Source: Streptomyces fructofermentans (GTDB lineage Bacteria > Actinomycetota > Actinomycetes > Streptomycetales > Streptomycetaceae). Taken from it: 64,000 bases of DNA. The notes under the pieces were generated by a model, which was given only the letters and a program-made list of their open reading frames with translations, did no database searches and was not told the DNA's origin. Where the stretch lies: positions 294,350 through 358,349 of the forward strand of contig NZ_BMWD01000001.1 of assembly GCF_014651055.1 (NCBI RefSeq), given 5' to 3'. This document shows positions 46,693 to 54,882 of the stretch, piece after piece. Made by a program: the position numbers and the translations under genes. How positions within the stretch are numbered: position 1 is the first letter of the stretch; every line of letters starts with the position of its first letter.

Positions 46693-46973
46693 GCCCCGGA
46701 CCCGCGGCCCCGCCCCGCCCCTTCCCGAGCCCCGTCCCGGGCCCCCGTCCGGGAGGCGGCCTCCGCACCCCCACCGGGACCCGCACCCCCACCGGGACCC
46801 GTGCCCCCACCGGGACCCGTGCCCCCGGGACCCGTACCCCTGGACCCCGTACTCCCGGACCCCGAGCCCGGACCGGGACGATCCGGGCCGGCACCGTCCG
46901 GACCGGGACCACCAGGACGAAGACCATCCGGACGAAGACCACCCGGACCGAGACTGAGAGGAGCGAGCCGTGA
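46689..46973 (+). CDS. 94-aa Thr/Arg/Pro repeat ORF between cpaF and tadB
   Basis: Small ORF that overlaps cpaF at its start (ATGA) and tadB at its end (GTGA), so it exactly bridges the two. The product is low complexity: a Pro-rich N-terminus, then in-frame 18-bp repeats giving R-T/A-P-T-G-T units (46764-46846), then TRT/TKT repeats. No domain or signal. The overlaps suggest translation to keep ribosomes flowing to tadB across an expanded repeat; whether the peptide itself matters is unknown. AGGAG just before its stop serves tadB. Confidence 0.5.
   Translation: MSPGPAAPPRPFPSPVPGPRPGGGLRTPTGTRTPTGTRAPTGTRAPGTRTPGPRTPGPRARTGTIRAGTVRTGTTRTKTIRTKTTRTETERSEP
46764..46846. repeat. 18-bp tandem repeats in the cpaF-tadB bridging ORF
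   Basis: CGCACCCCCACCGGGACC twice (46764-46799), then CGTGCCCCCACCGGGACC and two truncated copies. Units are whole codons in the 94-aa frame. More degenerate GGACCGGG/GACGAAGACC repeats follow to about 46950. Confidence 0.85.
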
Positions 46974-47911
46974 ACGACCCGGCCCTGCTCGCCCTCGGCG
47001 CCACCGTCCTGTGCGGCACCCTCGCCGTCGCGGGAGCGCACACCTACGTGTCGGGCCGCGCCCAGCGCCAGGCACTGGTCGACCGCCTCTCCGGCGGCGG
47101 CCCCCTGCGCACCGCGGCGGGCCGCGCCCGCCGCTTCGCCGCCGTCGACCGCCGCCTGCGCCGCACCCGCCTCGGCCGCACCATCCATCTGCGGCTCTCG
47201 GCCACGGGACTCGATCTGACCGCGGGCGAGTTCTTCACGTACGTCGCCGCCGTGGTCGCCGCCCTCTGGCTGGTCGCGGCCGCCGTCCTGGCCCCCTTCT
47301 TCGGCCCCATCGCCGCTCTCGTCGGCGTCTGGAGCGCCGCGATCTTCCTCAACTGGCAGCGGCAGAAGCGCATCGAGGCGTTCATCAACCAACTCCCCGA
47401 CGTGGCACGCCTGCTGGCCAACGCCGCCGCCGCAGGACTTGCCCTGCGCACCGCGCTCGCCATGGCGGCGGAGGAGCTGGAGGCCCCGGCGGGCGAGGAG
47501 CTGGCCCGGGTCGCCGACCAGCTCACCCTGGGCCGCTCGGTCGACGACGCCCTCGGCGAACTCGCCGAACGCCTCCCGTCCCGCGAACTCGTCGTCCTGG
47601 TCACCACCCTCGTGCTCTCCAACAAGGCCGGCGGCACCGTCGTCAGCTCCCTGCGCAACCTCACGCAGACCCTGGAGGACCGCAAGGAGACCCGCCGCGA
47701 GGTCCGCACGATGCTCTCCGAGGTCAACGCGACCGCGTTCACGGTCCCGCTCCTCGGGCTCGGCTCCCTCCTCCTGATCAACTCCTCGAACGAGGGAGCC
47801 CTGGCCCGAGTGACCGGCTCGCCCCTCGGCCAGACCCTGGTGCTCATCTCCGTGGGCCTCTACACCGTGGGCTTCTTCGTCATCCGCCGACTCGGCAAGA
47901 TCGAAGTGTGA
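46970..47911 (+). CDS. tadB: TadB-like type II secretion F membrane protein
   Basis: Inner-membrane platform protein of the pilus (313 aa). An N-terminal helix (about 5-25), a second pair of helices at about 85-120, and the cytosolic GspF/TadB domain (about 135-260; QRQKRIEAFINQLPDVARLL, SRELVVLVTTLVLSNKAGGT) precede C-terminal helices (about 250-305). GTG 46970 overlaps the stop of the repeat ORF and has AGGAG upstream. It works with TadC to transmit CpaF motion to pilin subunits. Confidence 0.9.
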   Translation: MNDPALLALGATVLCGTLAVAGAHTYVSGRAQRQALVDRLSGGGPLRTAAGRARRFAAVDRRLRRTRLGRTIHLRLSATGLDLTAGEFFTYVAAVVAALWLVAAAVLAPFFGPIAALVGVWSAAIFLNWQRQKRIEAFINQLPDVARLLANAAAAGLALRTALAMAAEELEAPAGEELARVADQLTLGRSVDDALGELAERLPSRELVVLVTTLVLSNKAGGTVVSSLRNLTQTLEDRKETRREVRTMLSEVNATAFTVPLLGLGSLLLINSSNEGALARVTGSPLGQTLVLISVGLYTVGFFVIRRLGKIEV

Positions 47912-47924
47912 GGGAGGAATGACC

Positions 47925-48815
47925 GTGCAGGCCCTGCTCCTCGCCGCCCTGGCGGGCTTCGCCGTCGCGGGTGTCCTCCTCGGTGTCCGCATGTACCGGG
48001 CGGAGGCCAGACTGCCGAGCGACCTCGCCCTCGCGCTGGAGGTCGGCGCGACCCGCGTCTCGAAGGCGGATTCGGCCGTCGACCGCCTCGGCATGCGCTT
48101 CGCCCCGCTCGTCCTGCGCCTGATGGGCCCCCGGCGCGTCGACGCCAAGCGCCGCCGCATCGACATGGCCGGAAACCCGGGCGGCCTGACCCTGAACCGC
48201 TACGCGGCCCGCCGGGCGGTGTACGGGGTCTTCGGCGTCCTGCTGTTCCTGGTCTTCCTCACCAACGACCAGCTGCTCTTCGCCGTGCTGGCCCTTGCCT
48301 TCGGCCTGCTCGCCGCCGACGCCCTCATCTGGCAGGCGATCCGGGACCGCAAGGAGGTCATCGACCGCACGCTCCCCGACTTCCTGGACGTCCTCGCCGT
48401 CGTGGTGTCCGCGGGCCTCGGCTTCCGCCAGGCCCTGGACCGGGTCGCCGAACGGTACGAGGGCCCGTGGGCGGACGAACTGCGGATCACCCTGCGCCAG
48501 ATGGACATGGGCGTCAGCCGCCGCCAGGCCTTCGACGAGCTGCGCAGGCGCAACTCCTCGGAACAGGTGGCCCAGTTCGTCTCGGCCCTCCAGCAGGGCG
48601 AGGAACTCGGCTCCCCCATCGCGGACACCCTGATCCAGCTCGCCACGGACATGCGCCGCACCGACGCGCAGAACTCCCGCCGCAGGGCCGCCAAGACCAT
48701 CCCCAAGGCGACGATGGTCACGCTGGTCTTCATGCTCCCCGCCACGATGATCCTCATCGCCACGGGCATGTTCCTGGGCGCCGGCACGAACTTCGGCTCC
48801 ATTCTGGGGCGCTGA
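47925..48815 (+). CDS. tadC: TadC-like type II secretion F membrane protein
   Basis: Second platform protein (296 aa): N-terminal helix (about 2-20), helices near 85-120, the GspF domain (KEVIDRTLPDFLDVLAVVVSAGLGF, with the tract RRQAFDELRRRNSSEQVAQF) and a closing helix (about 265-290). GTG 47925 is chosen because GGAGG at 47913-47917 lies at the right distance; the ATG at 47919 is only one base from it. Thirteen bases separate it from tadB, and the kinase gene begins one base after its stop. Partner of TadB. Confidence 0.9.
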   Translation: MQALLLAALAGFAVAGVLLGVRMYRAEARLPSDLALALEVGATRVSKADSAVDRLGMRFAPLVLRLMGPRRVDAKRRRIDMAGNPGGLTLNRYAARRAVYGVFGVLLFLVFLTNDQLLFAVLALAFGLLAADALIWQAIRDRKEVIDRTLPDFLDVLAVVVSAGLGFRQALDRVAERYEGPWADELRITLRQMDMGVSRRQAFDELRRRNSSEQVAQFVSALQQGEELGSPIADTLIQLATDMRRTDAQNSRRRAAKTIPKATMVTLVFMLPATMILIATGMFLGAGTNFGSILGR

Positions 48816-48816
48816 C

Positions 48817-50235
48817 ATGGCCGCGGGCGGGGACCGGGCGGGCGCGGCGGCGCCCCGCGAGGGGTGCGGGGAGCCGCGCGGGCGGCCACCGCGGACCCGC
48901 CGGCTCCGGGCGGCCCTGCCCGCCGGCCTGCTCGGCGCCAGGGCCACCGGATACTTCGCGGACGACGCGGCGGCGCCCGGCAGTGTCCGCCTCCAGCTCA
49001 ACGCGCTCCAGGCCCTGTGCCGGCAGGCCTTCGCCGTCCGGCTGACACTCGTGGCGATCGGCGCGCCCTTCGCCACCGCCAACGCCGCCGACGGGCTGTC
49101 CCGCCACGGGGTCCTCGCCGCCGCGGTGCTCGGCGTCATGGGCTCCTACGCCATGCTCAGGGACTGGGACCGCTTCGCCCCCCGCCTGCTCGCCCACCCC
49201 GGCCTCATGGGCGTGGACCTGGTGTTCGGCGCGGTCCTCCTGCTGACCGCGTCCCCCGCCTCCCCGCTCGCCTACGCCGCCGTGTGCACCCCGCTCCTGT
49301 CCGGGCTGCTCTACGGATGGCGCGGCTCAGGGGTCTTCACCGGCCTCCAACTCGTCGTCCTGCTCATGGTGTTCAGAGCCTGGGAGCACCACCCCGGCGG
49401 CGGCGCCAGCACACTCCTCGTCGCCGGCTTCTGCGTCGCGGCCGGCATCATCGGCGTCACCCTCCGCAATCTGATGTTCCAGTTCGGCACGGCGGGCCAG
49501 GCCCTCGCGGAGGCCAACTCGCGGCTCGCCGTCGCGGAGGCCGTCGAGTCGGAGCGGGCCAGGCTCGCCCGCGAGATGCACGACTCCGTGGCGAAGACCC
49601 TGCACGGCCTCGCCCTGTCCGCCGACGCGCTCGCGGTCGCGGCGGACCACGGCACGGACCCGCGAGCCCTCAAGGAACAGGCGGCCGTCGTGGCGGCCGC
49701 CGCCCGCCGGGCCGCGGCCGAGTCGCGCGACCTGCTGACCGACCTGCGCCGCCACACCGAACTCACCGGTCCGCCGCTCGACCTGGCCACCGAACTGGCG
49801 GACCGGCTTGCGGACTTCACCTGCCGCACGGGTGTCGACGCGGCGCTGCACGTGCCGTCCGCCGCCCCCGTGCTCCCGCCCGAGGAGTCCCACCAGCTCC
49901 TGGCGATCGCCTCCGAGGCCCTGGAGAACGTCCACCGGCACGCGCACGCGAACCGGGTCGACGTCCGTCTGCGCACCGAGGGCTCCACCCTGTGCCTCTC
50001 CGTGCGGGACGACGGAACCGGTACGCCCGTGTCCCTCGACGACGTACGGCTCCTGGCGAAATCAGGCCACTTCGGCCTGCTGGGCATGCTGGAGCGCGCC
50101 ACCTCGATCGGGGCCGGCCTGGGCCTGCACCGGATCGACCGCGGGGGCACGGAGGTCACCGTGGACCTTCCGTGCCGGGTTCCGCTGCCCGCACCCCACC
50201 CACTCACTCCACACGAGGAGGCCGCACATGCCTGA
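48817..50235 (+). CDS. Membrane sensor histidine kinase (NarL/DesK type), Tad locus
   Basis: Two-component sensor, 472 aa. A basic cytosolic N-terminus, five to six hydrophobic helices (about 70-215) with short loops, a dimerisation helix with the HisKA_3 phosphoacceptor motif ARLAREMHDSV, and a HATPase domain (LENVHRHAHANRV, then DDGTG and GHFGLLGMLERA). There is no large external sensor domain, so it probably senses the membrane. It lies one base after tadC, and its end overlaps the response regulator start by 8 bp. Likely controls pilus expression. Confidence 0.92.
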   Translation: MAAGGDRAGAAAPREGCGEPRGRPPRTRRLRAALPAGLLGARATGYFADDAAAPGSVRLQLNALQALCRQAFAVRLTLVAIGAPFATANAADGLSRHGVLAAAVLGVMGSYAMLRDWDRFAPRLLAHPGLMGVDLVFGAVLLLTASPASPLAYAAVCTPLLSGLLYGWRGSGVFTGLQLVVLLMVFRAWEHHPGGGASTLLVAGFCVAAGIIGVTLRNLMFQFGTAGQALAEANSRLAVAEAVESERARLAREMHDSVAKTLHGLALSADALAVAADHGTDPRALKEQAAVVAAAARRAAAESRDLLTDLRRHTELTGPPLDLATELADRLADFTCRTGVDAALHVPSAAPVLPPEESHQLLAIASEALENVHRHAHANRVDVRLRTEGSTLCLSVRDDGTGTPVSLDDVRLLAKSGHFGLLGMLERATSIGAGLGLHRIDRGGTEVTVDLPCRVPLPAPHPLTPHEEAAHA

Positions 50236-50980
50236 CCAGGCACTTCACGGCCCGCCCCTGAGCGTGCTCGTGGCCGACGACAACCCGGTGGTCCGGGCGG
50301 GGCTCTCGGCCCTGCTCGACGCCCACCCCGGTGTCCGGGTCGCGGCCCTGGCGTCGAACGGCGCGGAAGCGGTGTCGGCCGCGACCCGCCACCGCCCGGA
50401 CGTGATCCTCCTGGACGTCCGTATGCCCGGCACCGACGGGCTGACCGCCCTCCCGTCCCTGGTACGCGTCGCCCCCGTGATGATGCTGACCTACAGCCGT
50501 GAACCCGAGGTCGTGGCCGAGGCGTTGCGTCTGGGAGCGGTCGGCTACCTCGTGCACGGCGAGTTCACGGCCGCCGAACTGGTCGATGCGGTCCGGGAGT
50601 CGAGCGGCGGGCGTTCCGTCTTCACGCCGTCCGCCGCCCATGTCTCGGATTCGCTCGGCGTTTCGTACGAACCGAACGAAAAACCTTCGCATCTGCAATC
50701 TGTTGTGGGACAGTCTTCGGAGGCTCATCCCGCCTACGCGCCGGGGCTCCACCGGCGCGGCCCCAACCGACTGGAATTCGGACTGAGTTCACGGGAGGTG
50801 GAGGTCATGGATCTCATCGCGGCCGGCATGAACAACCAGCAGATCGCCGCCACGTGCTTCATCAGCGAGAAGACCGTCAAGAACCACATCAACCGCATCT
50901 TCGCAAAGCTGCACAGTTCCTCGCGCAGCGAAGCGATCGCCCACTGGCTGGGCACGGCCCACGGGGGGTGGAACCGGTGA
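50228..50980 (+). CDS. LuxR-type response regulator with atypical receiver
   Basis: Partner of the upstream kinase (250 aa). The receiver (about 11-125) keeps the acidic pair DD and phosphoacceptor Asp63 in LLDVRMPG. The lysine normally in the Y-L-L-K-D tract is His110 (GYLVHGEF), which is unusual and may alter phosphorylation or switching. A long linker (about 140-180) with lower GC codons joins to a LuxR HTH (SSREVEVMDLIAAGMNNQQI, then SEKTVKNHINRIFAKL). ATG 50228 overlaps the kinase by 8 bp. Targets are probably the pilus genes, including the pilin gene just downstream. Confidence 0.9.
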   Translation: MPDQALHGPPLSVLVADDNPVVRAGLSALLDAHPGVRVAALASNGAEAVSAATRHRPDVILLDVRMPGTDGLTALPSLVRVAPVMMLTYSREPEVVAEALRLGAVGYLVHGEFTAAELVDAVRESSGGRSVFTPSAAHVSDSLGVSYEPNEKPSHLQSVVGQSSEAHPAYAPGLHRRGPNRLEFGLSSREVEVMDLIAAGMNNQQIAATCFISEKTVKNHINRIFAKLHSSSRSEAIAHWLGTAHGGWNR

Positions 50981-51079
50981 CTCCGACCTCGGGAAGTTGG
51001 GCCCCTGGGCCCACCCGCAGTAGGCGACTTCTCACGTACGGTGCGCGGGAAGGCAGTGGGACTGGGTGGGAGGGATGGG

Positions 51080-51325
51080 ATGACTGTGACCAAGAACCTG
51101 GAGCCGGAGACGTCCGTGAAGGCCGAGCGGACCGTGCGGAAGTGGGCCGCGACGGTCTCCTCCCGTATGCGTGGCCGGGAGCGGGACGCGGGAGCGGGCT
51201 TCGTGGAGTACGCGGGGCTGATGATCCTCATCGCGGGGATCTTCACGCTGATAGACGGTCTCGGACTGGACGGCCTGATCTCCGGCGCGATCCTCGACGC
51301 CGTCAATCAGGTCATCGGAGGCTGA
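51080..51325 (+). CDS. Flp-type pilin candidate
   Basis: Short pilin-like protein (81 aa) with the type IVb Flp signature. A cytosolic basic leader (about 1-50, longer than in most Flp prepilins) precedes DAGAGFVEYAGLMILIAGIF, where cleavage after a glycine places Glu-Tyr at +5/+6. The following helix and a short hydrophobic tail (GLDGLISGAILDAVNQVIGG) fit a major pilin. ATG 51080 has GGGAGGG upstream. The TadG-like frame begins at its stop codon. Identification as the main subunit is inferred from the signature and position. Confidence 0.8.
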   Translation: MTVTKNLEPETSVKAERTVRKWAATVSSRMRGRERDAGAGFVEYAGLMILIAGIFTLIDGLGLDGLISGAILDAVNQVIGG

Positions 51326-51927
51326 CCCCCGGCCGCGTTCGCGGCGACTGCGGCCAGACCCTGCCCATCTACATATGGCTGACAGGGATTCTGCTCTTCG
51401 CCGCGTTCGCCTTCTTTGCGTTCGCCCAGGCAGCGTCCGCGCGGAACGGAGCACAATCCGCGGCGGACGCTGCGGCGTTGGCGGCCGCGCAGGACGCCAG
51501 GGACGAGCTGGTGGAAGGCCTCGGAAAGACCATCGGTGTGGACGACACCTGGCTGGACTGGCTGGAGGGCGACCTCTTCGAGGGCGCCGGAGCCGCAGCG
51601 GCGGCGCAGCAACTCGCCGCGGAGAACGACTCGTCGGTCACCGCCACCGAACCCACCGCGGTCGGGGGCCTGCCCGGTTTCAGAGTGGCCGTGGAGACCA
51701 ACTACACGGTCGGTGACTCGATCATCCCGGGCACGGAGACCAAGCACGCCAAGGCCGACGCCACCGCCGTCATCGAACCGCGGTGCGACTTCGACGTGGA
51801 CGCCGACCCCGCGGAACCCGTGTCGCTGGACTGCGACGGCGAATCGGTGGACATCGACCCCGAAGATTTCGAATTGGACGACCTTCCCGACGCGTCCGTG
51901 CTGTTCTCTGTGCATCTGGTCGAGTGA
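51322..51927 (+). CDS. TadG-like Tad-domain protein, start codon unresolved
   Basis: Membrane-anchored pilus protein (about 201 aa). RGDCGQTLPIYIWLTG leads into a hydrophobic helix (about 18-38), then the typical ARNGAQSAADAAALAAAQDAR stretch and an acidic extracellular region with cysteines. No ATG, GTG or TTG exists in frame between the middle of the flp gene (GTG 51142) and well past the conserved N-terminus. The best candidate is a CTG at 51322, overlapping the flp stop as CTGA with GGAGG just before it. A frameshift from flp is the alternative. Coordinates therefore mark homologous extent. Confidence 0.7.
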   Translation: MTPGRVRGDCGQTLPIYIWLTGILLFAAFAFFAFAQAASARNGAQSAADAAALAAAQDARDELVEGLGKTIGVDDTWLDWLEGDLFEGAGAAAAAQQLAAENDSSVTATEPTAVGGLPGFRVAVETNYTVGDSIIPGTETKHAKADATAVIEPRCDFDVDADPAEPVSLDCDGESVDIDPEDFELDDLPDASVLFSVHLVE

Positions 51928-51942
51928 AAGGAAGCCGTACCG

Positions 51943-52539
51943 ATGAGCATTCGGCACACCACGAAGGGCCGCACGGTACTGACCGCGGTGGCGATCACGA
52001 CTGGGCTGGTCCTGACGGTGGCCGGCTGCGGTGGGGGAGACGGGGACAAGGACAAGGACGCGTCCTCCTCCTCGTCGTCACCGGCGAAGGGCGGGGAGGG
52101 CGAGGACGACAAGCAGGAGTCCGGCGCACCGCCCGCACAGCAGGTGCTTGCCGAGGTCAAGGGCGGTGGCCTGACCCTCGCGGTCACCTCGGCCACCCGG
52201 GACGGCGGCGGCTTCGTCACCGTCGAAGGCACCGTGACGAACGGCAGCGGGAAGTCGTGGGTGGCCGCTGACTGGAGGGGCGACGAGCGTGAACTGGCGG
52301 GCAACGGCGGGTCCATCGCCGGTGCCGGCCTGATCGACAAGACCGGCAGGAAGAAGTACCTCGTTCTGAGGGACACGGAGGGCCGCTGCCTCTGCACGCG
52401 GTTCACCGGTGGCGTCCAGCCCGGTGAGACCACCGAATGGTTCGCACAGTTCCCGGCTCCACCGGAAGGGACGAACGAGGTCGATTTCCAGGTAGGCGCC
52501 ATGCCCCCCGCCTCCATCGACCTCTCCGAGGGCGAGTAG
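51943..52539 (+). CDS. Hypothetical lipoprotein, Tad locus
   Basis: Lipid-anchored extracellular protein (198 aa). The signal peptide ends in lipobox VAGC (Cys about 29), followed by a Gly/Asp/Lys/Ser-rich linker (about 30-60). Then comes a compact beta domain (about 66-190) with strands such as GLTLAVTSATRDGGGFVTVEG and a CLC pair near 147-149. The fold resembles the beta-sandwich accessory domains common in actinobacterial lipoproteins. ATG 51943 has GAAAGGAAG upstream. It sits 15 bases after the TadG-like gene and 2 bases before the OmpA-domain gene, so it is part of the operon. Confidence 0.8.
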   Translation: MSIRHTTKGRTVLTAVAITTGLVLTVAGCGGGDGDKDKDASSSSSSPAKGGEGEDDKQESGAPPAQQVLAEVKGGGLTLAVTSATRDGGGFVTVEGTVTNGSGKSWVAADWRGDERELAGNGGSIAGAGLIDKTGRKKYLVLRDTEGRCLCTRFTGGVQPGETTEWFAQFPAPPEGTNEVDFQVGAMPPASIDLSEGE

Positions 52540-52541
52540 CC

Positions 52542-53189
52542 ATGCCCCTCACCCGCCGCGGTGCGGCCACCACGGTCACGGCCTTCCTGTTCCTCGCCAC
52601 CGGGATGCCGCTCGTTCCCGCCCAGGCCGACGACGGAGACCCGAGCGCGCCACCCGGCAGCGTCACCACCTCGCCGCCCCCGGAGGTCGACGCGAACAGT
52701 CCGGGCCTCAAGCTCGCCGACGGCGCCACGCTCGCCTCCGCGCGCGTGCTCGACATCAAGTCGGTCGTCGAGGACCTCGGCGGAGAGGAGCGCCGCGAGG
52801 ACACCAACGAGGACGTGAAGTTCGCGCTCCAGGCGGAGGTCCTCTTCCCGAAGGACAGCTCGAAGCTGAACCCGGAGGCGCGCTCCCGCATCAAGGCGAT
52901 CGCGGCGGAGATCAAGGCCCAGAACGCGACCAACGTCCGCGTCTTCGGCTTCACCGACAACCTCGGCTCGTACGCCCACGGCCTGACCCTGTCCAAGAAG
53001 CGCGCGGAGTCCGTCCACGAGCAGCTGGCCGCGAACCTGGGCGGTGTGAACGTCACGTTCGAGGTGCGGGGCTACAGCGAGGACTACCCGATCGCCGACA
53101 ACACCTCGGAGCAGGGGCGCCGCAAGAACCGGCGGGTGGAGGTGACCTTCCCGAAGGGCACGGAGGGTGGTTCCGGCCCGAGCGGGTGA
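52542..53189 (+). CDS. Secreted OmpA-domain protein, Tad locus
   Basis: Secreted 215-aa protein with a signal peptide (about 1-30, ending AQA), a short Pro/Ser linker and an OmpA C-terminal domain (about 90-205). Peptidoglycan-contact features are visible: FTDNLGSYAHGLTLSKKRAESV, then the closing NRRVEVTF. In a Gram-positive such a domain can grip the cell wall, so it could fix the pilus base in peptidoglycan. ATG 52542 is two bases after the lipoprotein stop; an in-frame upstream reading from 52437 would overlap it. It is the last gene of the operon. Confidence 0.88.
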   Translation: MPLTRRGAATTVTAFLFLATGMPLVPAQADDGDPSAPPGSVTTSPPPEVDANSPGLKLADGATLASARVLDIKSVVEDLGGEERREDTNEDVKFALQAEVLFPKDSSKLNPEARSRIKAIAAEIKAQNATNVRVFGFTDNLGSYAHGLTLSKKRAESVHEQLAANLGGVNVTFEVRGYSEDYPIADNTSEQGRRKNRRVEVTFPKGTEGGSGPSG

Positions 53190-53222
53190 GGGAGCGGCGG
53201 CCGACCTGGGTAGGAAGGCTGC

Positions 53223-54107
53223 ATGACTGCACTCGGTGCCGTGTTCCGGCCTCAGCTGCCCCCCGAACGCCTACGGACGATCGCCCGTGTGGCGGAGGAG
53301 ACGGGGCTGGAGGAGTTGTGGCTCTGGGAGGACTGCTTCCTGGAGGGCGGCGTCTCGGCCGCGGCGGCCGCCCTGGCCTGGACGGATCGCCTGCGCGTGG
53401 GAGTGGGTTTGCTCCCCGTGCCGTTGCGCAACGTGGCGGTGACCGCGATGGAGGCGGCCACCCTCCACCGTCTCTTCCCCGGCAGGGCCGTCCTCGGTGT
53501 GGGCCACGGCGTCCAGGACTGGATGGGCCAGGTCGGGGCACGCGCCGAGTCCCCGGTGACCCTCCTGCGGGAGCATCTGACGGCACTGCGGGCACTGCTG
53601 CGCGGTGAACGCGTCAGTACCGAGGGCAGGTACGTCAGGCTCGACGACGTCGCGCTCGACTGGCCGCCGACCGTCCCCGTGGAGGTCTTCGCGGGAGCCA
53701 CCGGGCCGCGCACGCTGCGGCTCTCGGGCGAGGCGGCGGACGGCACGATCCTCACGGCGTCCACCCCGCCGGAGGGAGTGCGGCAGGCCCGACGGCTCAT
53801 CGACGAGGGACGCGCGACGGCCTCCCGCGGTGCCGATCCGCACACCGTCGTCGTCTATCTCCTGACGGCCACGGGGCCCGGTGCCGCGGCGCGGCTGGGG
53901 GCCGAACTGGAGGCGGAGGGCCGCGCGTCGGTGCCGGACCTGGGCGTGGCGGGCGACGCGGAGGCGGTCGCGGGGGCCGTCCGGCGTCTCGCGGACGCCG
54001 GCGCCGACACCGTCGTGCTCCAGCCGACCGCCGACGAACCGGACCCCGAGGGCTTCGTCCGCTTCGCGGCGGAGGCCGTACGCCCGCTCGTGCCCCGCAC
54101 GCGGTAG
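53223..54107 (+). CDS. LLM-class flavin-dependent oxidoreductase
   Basis: Luciferase-like monooxygenase-fold protein (294 aa), probably using F420 or FMN. The N-terminal strand GAVFRPQLPPERLRTI, ELWLWEDCF, the segment VGVGLLPVPLRN, and the GHGVQDWMGQVGA loop near 95-107 are typical. A C-terminal conserved LADAGADTVVLQP closes the barrel. The natural substrate is unknown. ATG 53223 has AGGAAGG upstream. Single gene, 33 bp after the Tad operon, followed by a terminator. Confidence 0.88.
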   Translation: MTALGAVFRPQLPPERLRTIARVAEETGLEELWLWEDCFLEGGVSAAAAALAWTDRLRVGVGLLPVPLRNVAVTAMEAATLHRLFPGRAVLGVGHGVQDWMGQVGARAESPVTLLREHLTALRALLRGERVSTEGRYVRLDDVALDWPPTVPVEVFAGATGPRTLRLSGEAADGTILTASTPPEGVRQARRLIDEGRATASRGADPHTVVVYLLTATGPGAAARLGAELEAEGRASVPDLGVAGDAEAVAGAVRRLADAGADTVVLQPTADEPDPEGFVRFAAEAVRPLVPRTR

Positions 54108-54145
54108 GGCGGTCCCGCGGACGGCGTCCGGCACATGCCCCGCAC

Positions 54146-54171
54146 ACGGCGGGCCCGCGCGGGCCCGCCGT
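54146..54171. terminator. Palindromic terminator after the LLM gene
   Basis: A perfect 26-bp palindrome: ACGGCGGGCCCGC (54146-54158) directly followed by its complement (54159-54171). Confidence 0.7.
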
Positions 54172-54213
54172 CGTCGGTCCCCGCTGTCAGTGGCCGGTGC
54201 CAGACTCTCAGGT

Positions 54214-54690
54214 ATGAGTGACGACGTACGTGTGGGGCTGCGAGCCGTACGAGAAGCCGACCTGGACGTCTTCTTCGAGCAGGAGCAGGACGCCGAGGCG
54301 ACGAGACGGTCGCGTTTCGCCGCCCGGCCGCGCGAGCGGTTCATGAGCCACTGGGCGACCCGGATCCTCGGCGACGACACCGTGCTCGTCCGGACGGTCA
54401 CCGCGGACGGCGATCCGGCGGGCCACATCGTCGCCTGGTGGGAGGGGGACCGCCGCTTCGTCGGCTACTGGCTGGGCCGCTCCCACTGGGGCCGGGGCGT
54501 GGGCAGCGCCGCGCTGGCCCTGTTCCTGCGCGAGGAGCGGACCCGGCCGCTGCACGCCGACCCGTTCGCCGGGAACACCGCCTCGGTGCGCCTCCTGGAG
54601 CGCAACGGCTTCCGCCCGGAGGGCACGGTCCGGCACGGCGAGGACGTCCACACCCTGCTCGTCCTCGGCGAGGACCCCGCCACCGGCTGA
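54214..54690 (+). CDS. GNAT-family N-acetyltransferase
   Basis: Acetyl-CoA-dependent acetyltransferase (158 aa). The fold runs from VRVGLRAVREADL to the conserved coenzyme A loop GRSHWGRGVGSAA (about 88-100) and a C-terminal HADPFAGNTASVRLLERNGF, the RimJ/RimL-type ending. Substrate unknown. ATG 54214 has a weak ribosome site; TCTCAGG lies 4 bases upstream. It is followed by a short 6-bp-repeat stretch. Confidence 0.85.
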   Translation: MSDDVRVGLRAVREADLDVFFEQEQDAEATRRSRFAARPRERFMSHWATRILGDDTVLVRTVTADGDPAGHIVAWWEGDRRFVGYWLGRSHWGRGVGSAALALFLREERTRPLHADPFAGNTASVRLLERNGFRPEGTVRHGEDVHTLLVLGEDPATG

Positions 54691-54721
54691 TCCGGCCCCG
54701 CCACCGGCCCCGCCACGATCC

Positions 54722-54766
54722 CAGCCGGAGCCGGAGCCGGAGCCAGAGCCAGAACCGCAGCCGCGG
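54722..54766. repeat. Hexanucleotide repeat (AGCCGG type)
   Basis: About six consecutive copies of AGCCGG, drifting to AGCCAG and AACCGC, in the gap between the acetyltransferase and methyltransferase genes. Non-coding. Confidence 0.75.
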
Positions 54767-54882
54767 CTGCGGACACACAGGCACAGGCACCGGAGGCGGG
54801 CGCGACGCCGCAACTCCCGCCGGGCGCCGCCCGCGACGGAAACCGGTCGCGGACCGGACCTCCGGCCTGCCACCATCACCCG

